Positions 1-8,314 of a DNA stretch of 64,000 bases are shown here, one piece after another. Within the stretch, counting starts at the first letter, position 1. Every line of letters starts with the position of its first letter. This stretch comes from GCA-2718815 sp963578105 (GTDB lineage: Bacteria; Planctomycetota; Planctomycetia; Pirellulales; Pirellulaceae): positions 82,924-146,923 of the forward strand of contig CAUZBP010000004.1 of the NCBI GenBank assembly GCA_963578105.1, in the 5' to 3' direction. The notes under the pieces were generated by a model. That model had not been told where the DNA came from and ran no database searches. It worked only from the letters and a program-made list of their open reading frames with translations. A program made the position numbers and the translations under genes.

Positions 1-605
1 AGCACGTCCTGGGTACTTTTTCGCAACCCGATTTGGCCCACCGTGGCCAGTAGGATGGAGGAAGGTGGCAGGGACAACTCCCGGTGCAGATAGCCGGTGC
101 GCTCCCGTGGCCGGAATCGATGGAGATCGACACCATTGTGGACAACGTGAAGCTTTTCAGGGGCAACTCCGCAGCGTTCGTACCAGGCCTTGGTGGCGGC
201 TGATACGGCCAGCAGGCGGGCATGACATTGCAGATCACGTGACGCCTGGCCGCTGATGCGCAGCATGTCGCGCAGGTGTCCCAGGCTGGGTATGGCGGCT
301 CGCGCGGCTACGGGGCCGACGAGACGGCTCATCGCGACGCTGTTGGCGTGGATCAATTGCGGACGGATTTGTTGACAGACCCGCAACAGTTGCTCCCTCA
401 AAGCCTGTTGCGGATGGCGTTGTCCCTGGCCGTTGTGAAACTCGAGCAAGCGGGTTTCAATATGCATCTGCTCGAGTTCACGTTGCAGGGGTCCGGCACA
501 ACCGATGGCCACGACGATATCGAAGGCGGCGGCCTGCAGTTGGGGCAGGATGGCCAGTAGCGAGCGTTCCCCACCATTGAGCGTGGCATACTCACAAAAA
601 ATCAG
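1..605 (-). CDS. Glycosyltransferase family 4 (GT1/GT4), 3' part outside window
   Basis: Reverse-strand translation reads continuously to the left edge, so the C-terminal catalytic half is missing. The N-terminal Rossmann half shows the nucleotide-sugar glycosyltransferase pattern: an ILPQL helix after a NGGERSLL loop (the GGxE acceptor-side motif of GT4 enzymes), then HANSVAMSRLVGP, and LLAVSAATKAWYERCGV followed by VVHNGVDLHRF, the GT4 linker before the second domain. It ends in VGQIGLRKSTQDVL, the start of the donor-binding domain. The role is probably transfer of a sugar in polysaccharide or glycolipid synthesis; donor and acceptor cannot be told. The start is unclear: no ATG, GTG or TTG lies in frame between the upstream stop near 670 and the conserved N-terminus. 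A CTG at 605 is used here; the expected N-terminus begins two codons earlier. Family assignment is solid, start is not. Confidence 0.8.
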   Translation of the reverse strand, partial: MIFCEYATLNGGERSLLAILPQLQAAAFDIVVAIGCAGPLQRELEQMHIETRLLEFHNGQGQRHPQQALREQLLRVCQQIRPQLIHANSVAMSRLVGPVAARAAIPSLGHLRDMLRISGQASRDLQCHARLLAVSAATKAWYERCGVAPEKLHVVHNGVDLHRFRPRERTGYLHRELSLPPSSILLATVGQIGLRKSTQDV

Positions 606-754
606 AGTTCTGAGGGGATTGTAGGAACCGGTCGCGTCACGCCTCCCTCGCCTGATACGCCTGCGGATTCAGTGAATAGAGTGGATGTTCGTTTGCCGAT
701 CCGTGCACGAGTCTCGTTGTCCGAAGTTGGAACTGAAACAGAATGGTGAATGTT

Positions 755-769
755 GCTCGTGAAACGAGC
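755..769 (-). terminator. Hairpin just after dapA, without U tract
   Basis: GCTCGT and ACGAGC form a perfect 6-bp stem around a 3-nt loop, seven bases beyond the dapA stop codon on the minus strand. No run of U follows, so this is a candidate 3'-end or decay-blocking hairpin and not a classical intrinsic terminator. Confidence 0.4.
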
Positions 770-775
770 CCGGGT

Positions 776-1663
776 TCAGAGCAGACCATAACCAGTCAAC
801 GTCTGTTGTAGCTTGGATTCTCCAGCGGAATCGAGCGGAGTCATGGGTAACCTCAGTTCTCCCGAATCTCGTCCCAGCATTTTCATGGCAATTTTGATGG
901 GAATGGGATTGGTGGCCAGGCCCAGCATGTCGCGGCAGAGCGGAAACAGTTTGTGATGCCACTGGATGGCCAGTTTGATGTCACTTTGTTGGTGGGCATG
1001 CACCAGCTGAATCATGTCTTGCGGGATAATGTTTCCGACCACCGAGATAACTCCCTCGCCCCCGATCGACATCAAGGGTAACGTCAGGCTGTCATCTCCG
1101 CTCAGTACCGTCAAATCGGTGGCTGCCAGAATGTGCGATGCCTGGTCCAATTGGCCCGTCGCTTCTTTGACCATGGTGATGTTGTCGACTTCGGCAAGTC
1201 GACAGATGGTTTCCGGTTCAATGTTCTTGGCTGCTCTTCCAGGAATGTTGTACACACAAATTGGTATCTGAACCGCCTCGGCGACCTGCTTGTAATGTTG
1301 GTAGAACCCCTCCTGGGTCGGTTTGTTGTAATACGGGGCAACGACCAAGGCGGCGTCGGCTCCTTCTTTGGCAGCCCATCGAGTCAGTCGCAAGGCTTCC
1401 GCCGTACTGTTTGAACCGGTTCCCGCCATGACTTTTACGCGACCTGCGGCGGTTTGCACGACTTCTGAGATCACTTTTTCGTGTTCGTCGTGGCTGAGTG
1501 TGGGCGATTCGCCCGTCGTACCAACGGGGCAAAGGCATTTTGTGCCCGCGTCGATCTGAAACTCCACCTGCCGGCGCAGCGCATCGTAGTCGACCGATCC
1601 GTCCCGGAAAGGAGTAATCATTGCAACGGACAGGTCGGCGAATTCAGAGCCTTTTCTTTTCAT
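776..1663 (-). CDS. dapA: 4-hydroxy-tetrahydrodipicolinate synthase
   Basis: Class I aldolase of the lysine/diaminopimelate pathway. It condenses pyruvate with aspartate semialdehyde in the cytoplasm. The 295-residue length is normal for the family. Key residues are visible: the GTTGE pyruvate-binding motif at about 48-52, the catalytic Tyr in VYNIPGR at about 138 with Arg143, and the Schiff-base Lys166 in MVKEATG. The start MKRKGSEFADLSVAMITPF fits the family N-terminus directly before the first beta strand. The gene stands alone: a 340-base gap separates it from pdxJ upstream, and the truncated glycosyltransferase follows in the same direction. DAP is needed for peptidoglycan; N-acetylneuraminate lyase is the main alternative for this fold, but the motifs and N-terminus favour DapA. 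Confidence 0.93.
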   Translation of the reverse strand: MKRKGSEFADLSVAMITPFRDGSVDYDALRRQVEFQIDAGTKCLCPVGTTGESPTLSHDEHEKVISEVVQTAAGRVKVMAGTGSNSTAEALRLTRWAAKEGADAALVVAPYYNKPTQEGFYQHYKQVAEAVQIPICVYNIPGRAAKNIEPETICRLAEVDNITMVKEATGQLDQASHILAATDLTVLSGDDSLTLPLMSIGGEGVISVVGNIIPQDMIQLVHAHQQSDIKLAIQWHHKLFPLCRDMLGLATNPIPIKIAMKMLGRDSGELRLPMTPLDSAGESKLQQTLTGYGLL

Positions 1664-2003
1664 GGCGAGAGACCTACTTGGAGAGGCGGGATTTCCGATC
1701 AGCCCTTTATGATAAGGCAGAAAACGACTGGAGTGAATGGGTCAGGAAGACGCTGCCAAAGACTGTGTTAACGAACAGGTTGCAGCCAGCCGGTTATTTC
1801 CTTTTGAGAATCTGGCTCGCCGTGCTGCGGGAGTCTTGTGGTGGTAACAAAAGGTTTCCTGTTTCCTCTGGTTGTGACCCGGTTCAGGGGGTGGGAACGA
1901 GGAAGTCCGGTTTCTGTCGCGATCTGGGGGAAAGTTTCACCGTCTGCGCGAGACGCTCCGGAAGGGTGTTTTGGCAGCCTTGAATCCATGGCCGCTACCT
2001 CGA
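1664..2003. other. Intergenic region between pdxJ and dapA
   Basis: 340 bases with no convincing gene. It must hold the dapA promoter (minus strand) and the pdxJ 3' end. No riboswitch, repeat or strong hairpin was recognised. Confidence 0.5.
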
Positions 2004-2714
2004 TCACTCCACCAATTTTTTCATTTCTCGCACAGCCCGTTCCATGCCAACCATCAGCGCGCGAGCGACGATGCTATGTCCGATATTCAGTTCGTGCATG
2101 CCTTCGATGGCAGACACAGGTTTCACATTCTGGTAAGTCAGGCCGTGTCCCGCGTGGAGTGTCAGGTCCAAACTGCGGCTCAATCGTCCAGCATTGGCCA
2201 GCGTGGCAAGTGCCGATTTCTGCTGTGATCCACTGGCCAGGGCATATTGGCCGGTGTGAAGTTCAATGGCTTCGACCTGCAATTCTGCTGCAGTTTCAAT
2301 TTGTTGTGGATCTGGATCGATGAACAGGCTTACGGCGATGCCAGCGCCCTGCAGCCTCTTGACGGCTTCCTGCACACGGTCTCGAGACATGACAACGTCC
2401 AGTCCTCCTTCCGTGGTGACTTCTTCCCTTCGTTCCGGTACGAGTGTGGCCTGATCGGGTTTCACGGAACTGGCGATTTCCAGAACCTGCGTTTCACAAG
2501 CAAGTTCAAGGTTCAACTTCACATGCACGGTTTCACGCAGCAGGCGGAAATCCCGCTCCTGGATGTGACGACGGTCTTCACGGAGGTGGATGGTGATTCC
2601 ATCAGCGCCTCCCAGTTCTGCCAATGCGGCCGCCCAGATTGGATCGGGTTCGAAAGTGCGTCGCGCCTGTCGGACGGTGGCAACATGATCGATGTTGACG
2701 CCCAGTTCGGCCAT
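2004..2714 (-). CDS. pdxJ: Pyridoxine 5'-phosphate synthase
   Basis: PdxJ closes the pyridine ring of vitamin B6 from 1-deoxyxylulose 5-phosphate and 3-amino-2-oxopropyl phosphate, in the DXP-dependent B6 pathway. The 236 residues match the family length. Diagnostic segments are LGVNIDHVATVRQARR at the N-terminus, the active-site loop HLREDRRHIQERD (about 43-55) with catalytic His, LNLELA around 68, the ELHTG phosphate-binding motif and a C-terminal HAGHGLTYQNV. The start is supported by a good ribosome binding site (AAGGAG six bases before the ATG). It has no close co-directional partner. B6 produced here would serve PLP enzymes such as the two at 23498-26137, but no genetic link is visible. 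Confidence 0.95.
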   Translation of the reverse strand: MAELGVNIDHVATVRQARRTFEPDPIWAAALAELGGADGITIHLREDRRHIQERDFRLLRETVHVKLNLELACETQVLEIASSVKPDQATLVPERREEVTTEGGLDVVMSRDRVQEAVKRLQGAGIAVSLFIDPDPQQIETAAELQVEAIELHTGQYALASGSQQKSALATLANAGRLSRSLDLTLHAGHGLTYQNVKPVSAIEGMHELNIGHSIVARALMVGMERAVREMKKLVE

Positions 2715-3003
2715 TTCTTGCTCCTTGTATCTACTCGGAAAGTGAATTCAGGATGATGGATCAGTTCTAACCGGCACTGACAGTCGTTTCAAAACTGGTT
2801 TGCATGCGACGTCACGAAGCGTCTGCGCCGGTGGTTGAAACGGTCGCGAACCTGTCTCTTTTATTTTTCCTCCCAGTTGGCGGAAGAGGATCTGTAAGAC
2901 GTCAATCGACGATTCCCGGCCTTCTGGTGCAACTGCGCGGCGGCAGTCCAGGTGTCGCTGCACGCGCGGTGGTTGGTTGGGTGACGAAGCTCGGGATAAG
3001 ATT

Positions 3004-3987
3004 TTAACACGAGGCGTTCAGGACTTCGATCCGGGCTCCACAGTCATTAGGTCGGGAAATCGTGATATCGGTGTTGGCGGTCCGGGGATCGTCCCGCAGA
3101 CGTGCCGCAAAGTCGTCAGCAATTCGTTCACTTTCGGTGAAGGCGAATACGGTGGGTCCCCACGAACTTTGTCCCACGCCGTGCAGGTTCCAGGATCTTA
3201 ACTGTTGAATAAGTTGTTCTTGCCAGGCGTCTGCAAAAGGTCCGCCCTGGACGTCGGAAAAACACATTCCCGCCCGGTGACCGTAGCGGTAGACACTCTC
3301 ACTGAAATCCTGAAATCGACCCTCGCGGGCTGCAGGAAGCATGTGGCAGGAGACTTCGTTTTTCAGGGAAGTGGAAACATCCGTCGGGACCGGCGCGACG
3401 TGACCGAAGGCATGTTGTTCCCCTTCGCCGGACATCCCTTGGCCCCGACGGCGGCAAATCAGCAGAATTCTCCAGGAGGATGGTAGCACAACCCGCTGTT
3501 CGAGGCGTGACGTACCGTCCGGGCCGGATTTTCCTGATTCATAGATCAAGCCACCGTGAAAGAAACCATAGGTGCCGACCGTTGACCGGCGGGCTCGTGA
3601 GACAGAGCGTGCCAGGTCATCGGGACCCTTAGCGGGGACACGGAAAAATCGGTTCAGCCCTGCTGCTACCGACAATGCCAGTTGCGTCCCTGACCCCAGG
3701 CCACGGTGCGGGCGCAATGCCTGGTGGATGTGAATGCGACAACGTAAATCACTACTCCGGTCGGTTGAATCTGACCAGCGGTCAACAATGTCACGTACCC
3801 GGTCCGACTGATCACCGCTGACCTCCAGTTGGTCTGCTGACTCGAAGGAGAGTCGGCAGTAAGGCGGTTCGACCATCAGGCCAACCCCTCCAAACTGTCG
3901 CCGGGAGGCCTGACCAAAGGACATCAGTCCGAAATGAATTCGACTAGGAGCGGTTACTTGGATCACGGAGTCAGCCACGTTAATCAA
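3004..3987 (-). CDS. mptG: Beta-ribofuranosylaminobenzene 5'-phosphate synthase (H4MPT pathway)
   Basis: Beta-RFAP synthase couples p-aminobenzoate to PRPP with loss of CO2 and pyrophosphate, the step that commits pABA to methanopterin-type cofactors. It belongs to the GHMP-kinase fold. Visible signatures are APSRIHFGLMSFG at about 13-25 and RPHRGLGSGTQLAL at about 92-105, the family's Gly-rich loop. The 327-residue length is usual. The start is a TTG that overlaps the stop of the DUF447 gene (GGTTGATT); a GTG three codons later is an equally plausible start. The overlap points to translational coupling, last in a run with pabA and pabB, which would supply the pABA. This enzyme is diagnostic of H4MPT synthesis and is rare in bacteria outside planctomycetes and methylotrophs. 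Confidence 0.9.
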   Translation of the reverse strand: MINVADSVIQVTAPSRIHFGLMSFGQASRRQFGGVGLMVEPPYCRLSFESADQLEVSGDQSDRVRDIVDRWSDSTDRSSDLRCRIHIHQALRPHRGLGSGTQLALSVAAGLNRFFRVPAKGPDDLARSVSRARRSTVGTYGFFHGGLIYESGKSGPDGTSRLEQRVVLPSSWRILLICRRRGQGMSGEGEQHAFGHVAPVPTDVSTSLKNEVSCHMLPAAREGRFQDFSESVYRYGHRAGMCFSDVQGGPFADAWQEQLIQQLRSWNLHGVGQSSWGPTVFAFTESERIADDFAARLRDDPRTANTDITISRPNDCGARIEVLNASC

Positions 3988-4556
3988 CCCAGTGGGAAAT
4001 CAGCTTGACGAATGTGTTCTTCCAGCAGGGCGAAGGCACGCTGCTCGGCCGGGCCTGCGGTTTTTTCGACCAGAACTCGCAAACGATCTATTTCGCGTTG
4101 TATGGTGTCTCGTTCCAGGAACCGGGTGCGTGTTGCCAGAATCGCTGCTTCAACGACGGCGTGTTTTGCACGGTTGAATCCAAAGAAATCTCGAAGAGTT
4201 TCTTGCTGCACGACCTGGCATTTCATGCGGGACCGTTCCTGACGGTCGTCGATTTCAGTGACCTGTAATCCAAACCAGCGACAAGCGCTCGCGATAATCA
4301 TCCCGTCGAGGGCGACACAAGGGTGCATTTCCGGTAAGGGATATGGTTGACCGATGGCGGCCTGGGCCAGAAGTTCCACATCGTCAGTCACATGAAAAAT
4401 GCCTTGCCCGGTACGTTTTAGGTTCTGGTAGGTGGTGGAGGTCGCGAAAGGCCGCAGTACAAATGAAGAGAGACTTGCATCGACAGTTGGTCCCATCGGC
4501 GAGATATTGGGAGAGCCGTCCTGATTGATTGTGGTGATGACGCCTTCGAGAATCAC
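3984..4556 (-). CDS. DUF447 family protein, H4MPT-associated
   Basis: 190 residues matching the DUF447 family, an FMN-binding split-barrel-like protein known mainly from methanogens, methylotrophs and planctomycetes, where it sits beside H4MPT genes. Seen here: the N-terminal EGVITTINQDGSPNISPMG strand pair typical of the split barrel, a central FHVTDDVELLAQAAIG segment, and a C-terminal helical region with FFGFNRAKHAVVEAAILATR. The start codon is GTG. The stop overlaps the next gene's start, and pabA ends 76 bases upstream. A role in H4MPT synthesis or use is inferred from the gene neighbourhood of the family; the reaction is not known to me. Confidence is high for the family and low for function. 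Confidence 0.85.
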   Translation of the reverse strand: MILEGVITTINQDGSPNISPMGPTVDASLSSFVLRPFATSTTYQNLKRTGQGIFHVTDDVELLAQAAIGQPYPLPEMHPCVALDGMIIASACRWFGLQVTEIDDRQERSRMKCQVVQQETLRDFFGFNRAKHAVVEAAILATRTRFLERDTIQREIDRLRVLVEKTAGPAEQRAFALLEEHIRQADFPLG

Positions 4557-4632
4557 GTGAGTACTGTTGCTAAATGAGGAATGAAAGTGGGTGTGTGGAG
4601 GTTCATGCCAATGCCGGAAGTGCGGTTTCTTT

Positions 4633-5301
4633 TTAAAACGTTACGGGACCCAGCGGCAGGTGCTGTTCAGGGCGCAGCGCCAGGTCCCGCTCGGCGTCAA
4701 TGCCGGGAACAGGGTGTGGCAGGACCAGGCCAATCTGCCGCAGGAAGTTTGCCAGGATCCCAAAGCCGCACTCCGTCAAAATGGATTCGGGATGAAACTG
4801 TACGCCAACCAGCGGGTAACGGGAGTGTTGGATTGCCATGACTACTCCGTCTTGCGTGCGTGCGGTAACTTCAAAGCACGTGTCCAGCGTATTCTCGTCA
4901 ATTACCAGAGAGTGATATCGGCAGGCGTTAAAAGGGCTTTCGAGTCCTGCAAAAATTCCCTGGCCGGCATGAAAAATCTGACTGACTCTGCCGTGCACGG
5001 GTTCGGGTGCGCGGACGATCTCGGCCTCCCATGCGGCTGCCAGAATTTGATGTCCCAGGCAAACTCCGAAGAACGGGAATTGTCTGTGTACGGCCCGCAC
5101 GATTTCGACACTCAGTCCGGCATCTCGGGGGGTACAGGGACCGGGTGACAACACAATCGCTGCGGGCGACATACGCCGGATTGTTGCAGCATCGATCTGG
5201 TCGTTGCGTACGACGTGTGTCGCCTGTCCAAGGCGTTCGAGATACCTGGCCAGGTTGTGGGCGAAACTATCGTAGTTGTCAATCAGTAGGATTTCACTCA
5301 T
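4633..5301 (-). CDS. pabA: Glutamine amidotransferase, aminodeoxychorismate synthase component II
   Basis: Class I (triad) glutamine amidotransferase that feeds ammonia to PabB. The 222-residue protein starts MSEILLIDNYDSFAHNLARY, the standard TrpG/PabA N-terminus. Catalytic residues are Cys81 in GVCLGHQ, and His170 with Glu172 in FHPES. The ATG sits inside the pabB stop (ATGA overlap at 5298-5301), so translation is probably coupled. A longer in-frame start upstream would extend into pabB and is rejected. PabA and TrpG are alike and some bacteria share one subunit; assignment to PabA rests on the coupled partner, which carries the PabB-type Lys. The C-terminal tail of about 25 residues after the last helix is slightly longer than usual. 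Confidence 0.9.
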   Translation of the reverse strand: MSEILLIDNYDSFAHNLARYLERLGQATHVVRNDQIDAATIRRMSPAAIVLSPGPCTPRDAGLSVEIVRAVHRQFPFFGVCLGHQILAAAWEAEIVRAPEPVHGRVSQIFHAGQGIFAGLESPFNACRYHSLVIDENTLDTCFEVTARTQDGVVMAIQHSRYPLVGVQFHPESILTECGFGILANFLRQIGLVLPHPVPGIDAERDLALRPEQHLPLGPVTF

Positions 5302-6728
5302 CTCACCGCTCGCAACAGTCCTTCTGCCTTGTGCCAGGTCTCCTGGTATTCTTGTACGGGGATGGATTGGGCGACAATCCCCCCACCGACAGGGAACTGC
5401 CACCAACCCCGGCCTGCCAGAATGGTTCTGATCAGAATACTCAGGTCCATGCTGCCGTTAAAACCCAGATATCCCAGGCTTCCGCAGTAGGCTCCCCGTG
5501 CCGTTGGTTCCAACTCGGCAATGATCTCCATGGCACGCAATTTGGGCGCCCCGGTGATGGACCCGCCTGGAAAAGCGCCCCGTAGCAGGTCGAAGACCGA
5601 GGCGTCGTCTGCCAGTTTTCCCGTCACTGCGGACACCAGATGCTGCACATATTGAAACGTTTCAAGTTGACAAAGTTGAGAGACCCGCAGGCTGTCAGTC
5701 TGGCAGGAGCGCGAAAGGTCGTTTCGCAGGAGGTCGACGATCATCACATTTTCTGCCCGGTCTTTTTCGCTCTGTTCCAGTTGTTCTCCCACGTAAAGAT
5801 CAGCTTCCGGCCAGTTGATCCGCGGTCGTGTCCCCTTGATGGGACGAGCTTCAACAGAACGGTCACGGACCTGCAGGAAGCGTTCTGGTGACGCGCTGAT
5901 GACCTGAAATGTGCCAAGATCGAAGTAGCCTGCAAACGGTGCCGGATTACGGTCCCTTAAACGTAAATACAGACTGGCTGAATCGTCCGTCATGGGGTGC
6001 AACAGTCGCTGCGACAGGTTGACCTGGAATACGTCACCGGCCCGGATGTATTCAATGACTTTCTCAACGGCGGTTTGGTAGCCCGCCGCCGTGAAAGTAC
6101 TGGTCAGTTCCGGCGCGACCGAGGTGGGATGTTGCGGTGCCAGTTGCTGGCCGGTGAGGGGATATGCTGCGACGGTCGGGGCAGGTGAAACGTTTGGTTC
6201 CGGCAGGTGGCAGATTCGTTGTTTGGCGGCCCGCAGTCGTTCTGCTGCCCGGTGATGTCGACGATTCCCGGCGGGCTCGGGAAAACCCGATGAAAGAATC
6301 CAGGCACGCTGTTGCAGATGATCAAAGGAAATGACGACGTCATACAACCCGATGGCCATGGCGGGGGTGGAAAACTCGTCGTGACGAGGTCGCGGTAGAT
6401 TTTCGAGGCTGTGAGCAAGATCGTAGCTCAACAAACCTGCAGCTCCGCCCTGGAAGGGAGGAAGGTCGCTGATTGTCTGGCAGGGCCAGGCCCCCAGCAG
6501 GTTCTCCAGGAGACGCAGTCCGTCGCTGCCATCGGCTGGGACCTCGACGAACTGGAAAGGATCGGCAGCCAGATAGGAGTACCTGCCCAGTCGCGCGTGC
6601 TGAGTTGCGCTATCCAGAAAAACGCAGTGAGGCAGGGCGCTGAAATGGGAGAAGAGATCCACTGGTTCCACCCAGTTTTCGAGTTCTTCCACCAGGGGCA
6701 CGCTTATTTCACAAGTCTCGGTGTTCAT
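5298..6728 (-). CDS. pabB: Aminodeoxychorismate synthase component I
   Basis: Chorismate-utilising enzyme that makes 4-amino-4-deoxychorismate, the precursor of p-aminobenzoate for folate and, here, H4MPT. At 476 residues it has the anthranilate synthase component I fold. The key discriminator is PIKGTRPR with Lys298: PabB has this Lys, TrpE has PIAGT. Other landmarks are GDVFQVNLSQR at about 231-241, the catalytic block GSITGAPKLRAMEII and the C-terminal GAYCGSLGYLGFNGSMDL. The start is ATG at 6728. It is followed by pabA with a four-base overlap and preceded after 151 bases by the DUF6513 gene, all in one direction. No separate pabC (lyase) is seen in the window. Confidence 0.93.
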   Translation of the reverse strand: MNTETCEISVPLVEELENWVEPVDLFSHFSALPHCVFLDSATQHARLGRYSYLAADPFQFVEVPADGSDGLRLLENLLGAWPCQTISDLPPFQGGAAGLLSYDLAHSLENLPRPRHDEFSTPAMAIGLYDVVISFDHLQQRAWILSSGFPEPAGNRRHHRAAERLRAAKQRICHLPEPNVSPAPTVAAYPLTGQQLAPQHPTSVAPELTSTFTAAGYQTAVEKVIEYIRAGDVFQVNLSQRLLHPMTDDSASLYLRLRDRNPAPFAGYFDLGTFQVISASPERFLQVRDRSVEARPIKGTRPRINWPEADLYVGEQLEQSEKDRAENVMIVDLLRNDLSRSCQTDSLRVSQLCQLETFQYVQHLVSAVTGKLADDASVFDLLRGAFPGGSITGAPKLRAMEIIAELEPTARGAYCGSLGYLGFNGSMDLSILIRTILAGRGWWQFPVGGGIVAQSIPVQEYQETWHKAEGLLRAVR

Positions 6729-6879
6729 GGCGGTCTGTGTTCTACTACGCTCGATGTTGAATGTCCGACCTGGTTCTCAGCTCAGGATCACGTTGTCGAA
6801 CCAATTGTTTCGGGGAGTTCCTGTGGCAGGTCCGCCGTGTCAATTCAGTGAAGGGTTTGCAAATCGGTTCCATCTGAAG

Positions 6880-8283
6880 TCATGATTTTTTCGTCCGCCG
6901 GGCTGCAGACCGACGTAGTCGATGGCTCGCTTCGGGCACCGTCAGGTAGCCCCAGTCCAGGGATTCATCCTGGCTATATTTCTTATTCAAGGTCAAGGCC
7001 GTGACCGCCTTGGAAAATTCGTAGCCCAGATAGAATGCATGGGAAGGGTCCATATTGGCCGGGTCGTGACGGAGCAGTTCCTCAAACAGCTGAAACGGGT
7101 CCTGGCCGGTCAGATGCAAATTGGCGGAAAGCAGGTGAAGCTGATCCTCTTGGGCAAAAATGCGAAAGTTGTTGTCTTTGATGTGAGAGGACAATTGGTC
7201 CAGGAATTCCGGAGGGTGTGGAAATGTGTTCACATCACGTAACGTAACCAGTTGCGGGTCCAGGTGTTTTGGGAGAACACGGTGGGTGGCGGCATAATGC
7301 ACAAGACGTCGACCTAAATCGCACTCTCGGACACTGGTGCAGGCCCAGTTAATGACTTCGGTGGTGAGCACACTGCGGATGCCAAGTTCCTGGCAGATGC
7401 CGAGTAGCAGGACGTTCATTCCACCCGAGTCGACGTCCGTCAACTCGGTAATATTTCCAATCCCCATCATCATTTCAATCTCGGGGTGTTCTCGTCGAAA
7501 GTCGATGTACCTGGCAAGACTTGCTGTGAATCCCAGGCCGACCGGTTCCAGCACGGGATCAGCGCGGAACTTGATTCCCCTGTTTTCCAGGTGGCTGACA
7601 GTTTCTCGCAGACTTTGTACGTCGTCAGGGACGTCTGGAATGGCAACGACCTCACATCCCCAGTCAGAAGCGGCGTCCCGGTTAGCAGCATTGACCGACA
7701 AGACCAGTTCAGCACCGCCGCGTACGGCCAGTTCGATTTCGGTCGGATTCAGGCTGTCAATGGAGACCCGGTAGCCTTGTTCGTGCAGCCTGCGGACACA
7801 ATCTTTGACTCCCAGCCACGGTTCGCCCGGATTGCATCCCACGTCAATGATGTCGGCCCCGCTCTGTTTGAGGTGTTGGGCCGTTTTAAGGATCTCTTCC
7901 TGTGACAGGTCCGGGGCGTGGTTGATCTCGGCAATGATTTGGATGTCATACTCTCCGTAATCGTCGACAACGGCAGAGCTTCTACCCAGCCAGGCGGGTA
8001 GTTGTCGCAAATCTTTTGGACCGCGGTCCACGACACAGTTTGTGCGCTGCACAATCGGTTCCAGCTCACCGGAGCAGTAGCCGGGGATGATGATTCGTGA
8101 CGTGACAGCGGGTGGTCGGATTCGTTTGGCAATCCAGTCCGGGGTCATGAGCGCCGCCACGGAGATGGGCAGTGTGTCGATCGAATAGCGGAACCCGGAC
8201 TGGTTCGCCTCCTGGTCGATGACCGCCCGGAGTGATGATTCCGCGAGACGTCCTGTCACGAAATGAAGATGTTCGACAGGCAT
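6880..8283 (-). CDS. Dihydropteroate synthase-like protein, DUF6513 type (probable H4MPT biosynthesis)
   Basis: 467 residues. After an N-terminal domain of about 110 residues (GRLAESSLRAVIDQ, then SRIIIPGYCSGEL), a dihydropteroate-synthase-like TIM barrel begins: IIAEINHAPDL at about 116-126, GADIIDVGCNPGEPW at about 142-156 and YRVSIDSLNPTEIE at about 171-184. These copy the DHPS pattern of pterin and phosphate binding strands. The archaeal relatives (dihydropteroate synthase-related proteins) are proposed to join the pterin moiety to beta-RFA 5'-phosphate in methanopterin synthesis. The C-terminal 100 residues are outside the barrel and end in a basic tail. The gene lies 31 bases after the SDR and upstream of pabB, pabA, DUF447 and mptG, which supports that role. 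Classical folate FolP is unlikely because of the N-terminal domain and length. Confidence 0.82.
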   Translation of the reverse strand: MPVEHLHFVTGRLAESSLRAVIDQEANQSGFRYSIDTLPISVAALMTPDWIAKRIRPPAVTSRIIIPGYCSGELEPIVQRTNCVVDRGPKDLRQLPAWLGRSSAVVDDYGEYDIQIIAEINHAPDLSQEEILKTAQHLKQSGADIIDVGCNPGEPWLGVKDCVRRLHEQGYRVSIDSLNPTEIELAVRGGAELVLSVNAANRDAASDWGCEVVAIPDVPDDVQSLRETVSHLENRGIKFRADPVLEPVGLGFTASLARYIDFRREHPEIEMMMGIGNITELTDVDSGGMNVLLLGICQELGIRSVLTTEVINWACTSVRECDLGRRLVHYAATHRVLPKHLDPQLVTLRDVNTFPHPPEFLDQLSSHIKDNNFRIFAQEDQLHLLSANLHLTGQDPFQLFEELLRHDPANMDPSHAFYLGYEFSKAVTALTLNKKYSQDESLDWGYLTVPEASHRLRRSAARRTKKS

Positions 8284-8314
8284 GGCACATGGGATGGGTC
8301 AGAGTTGGCCGGGG

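Noticed and set aside
5298..6728. Anthranilate synthase TrpE as an alternative for pabB
   Set aside because: The motif is PIKGT with Lys298, typical of PabB; TrpE has Ala at this place.
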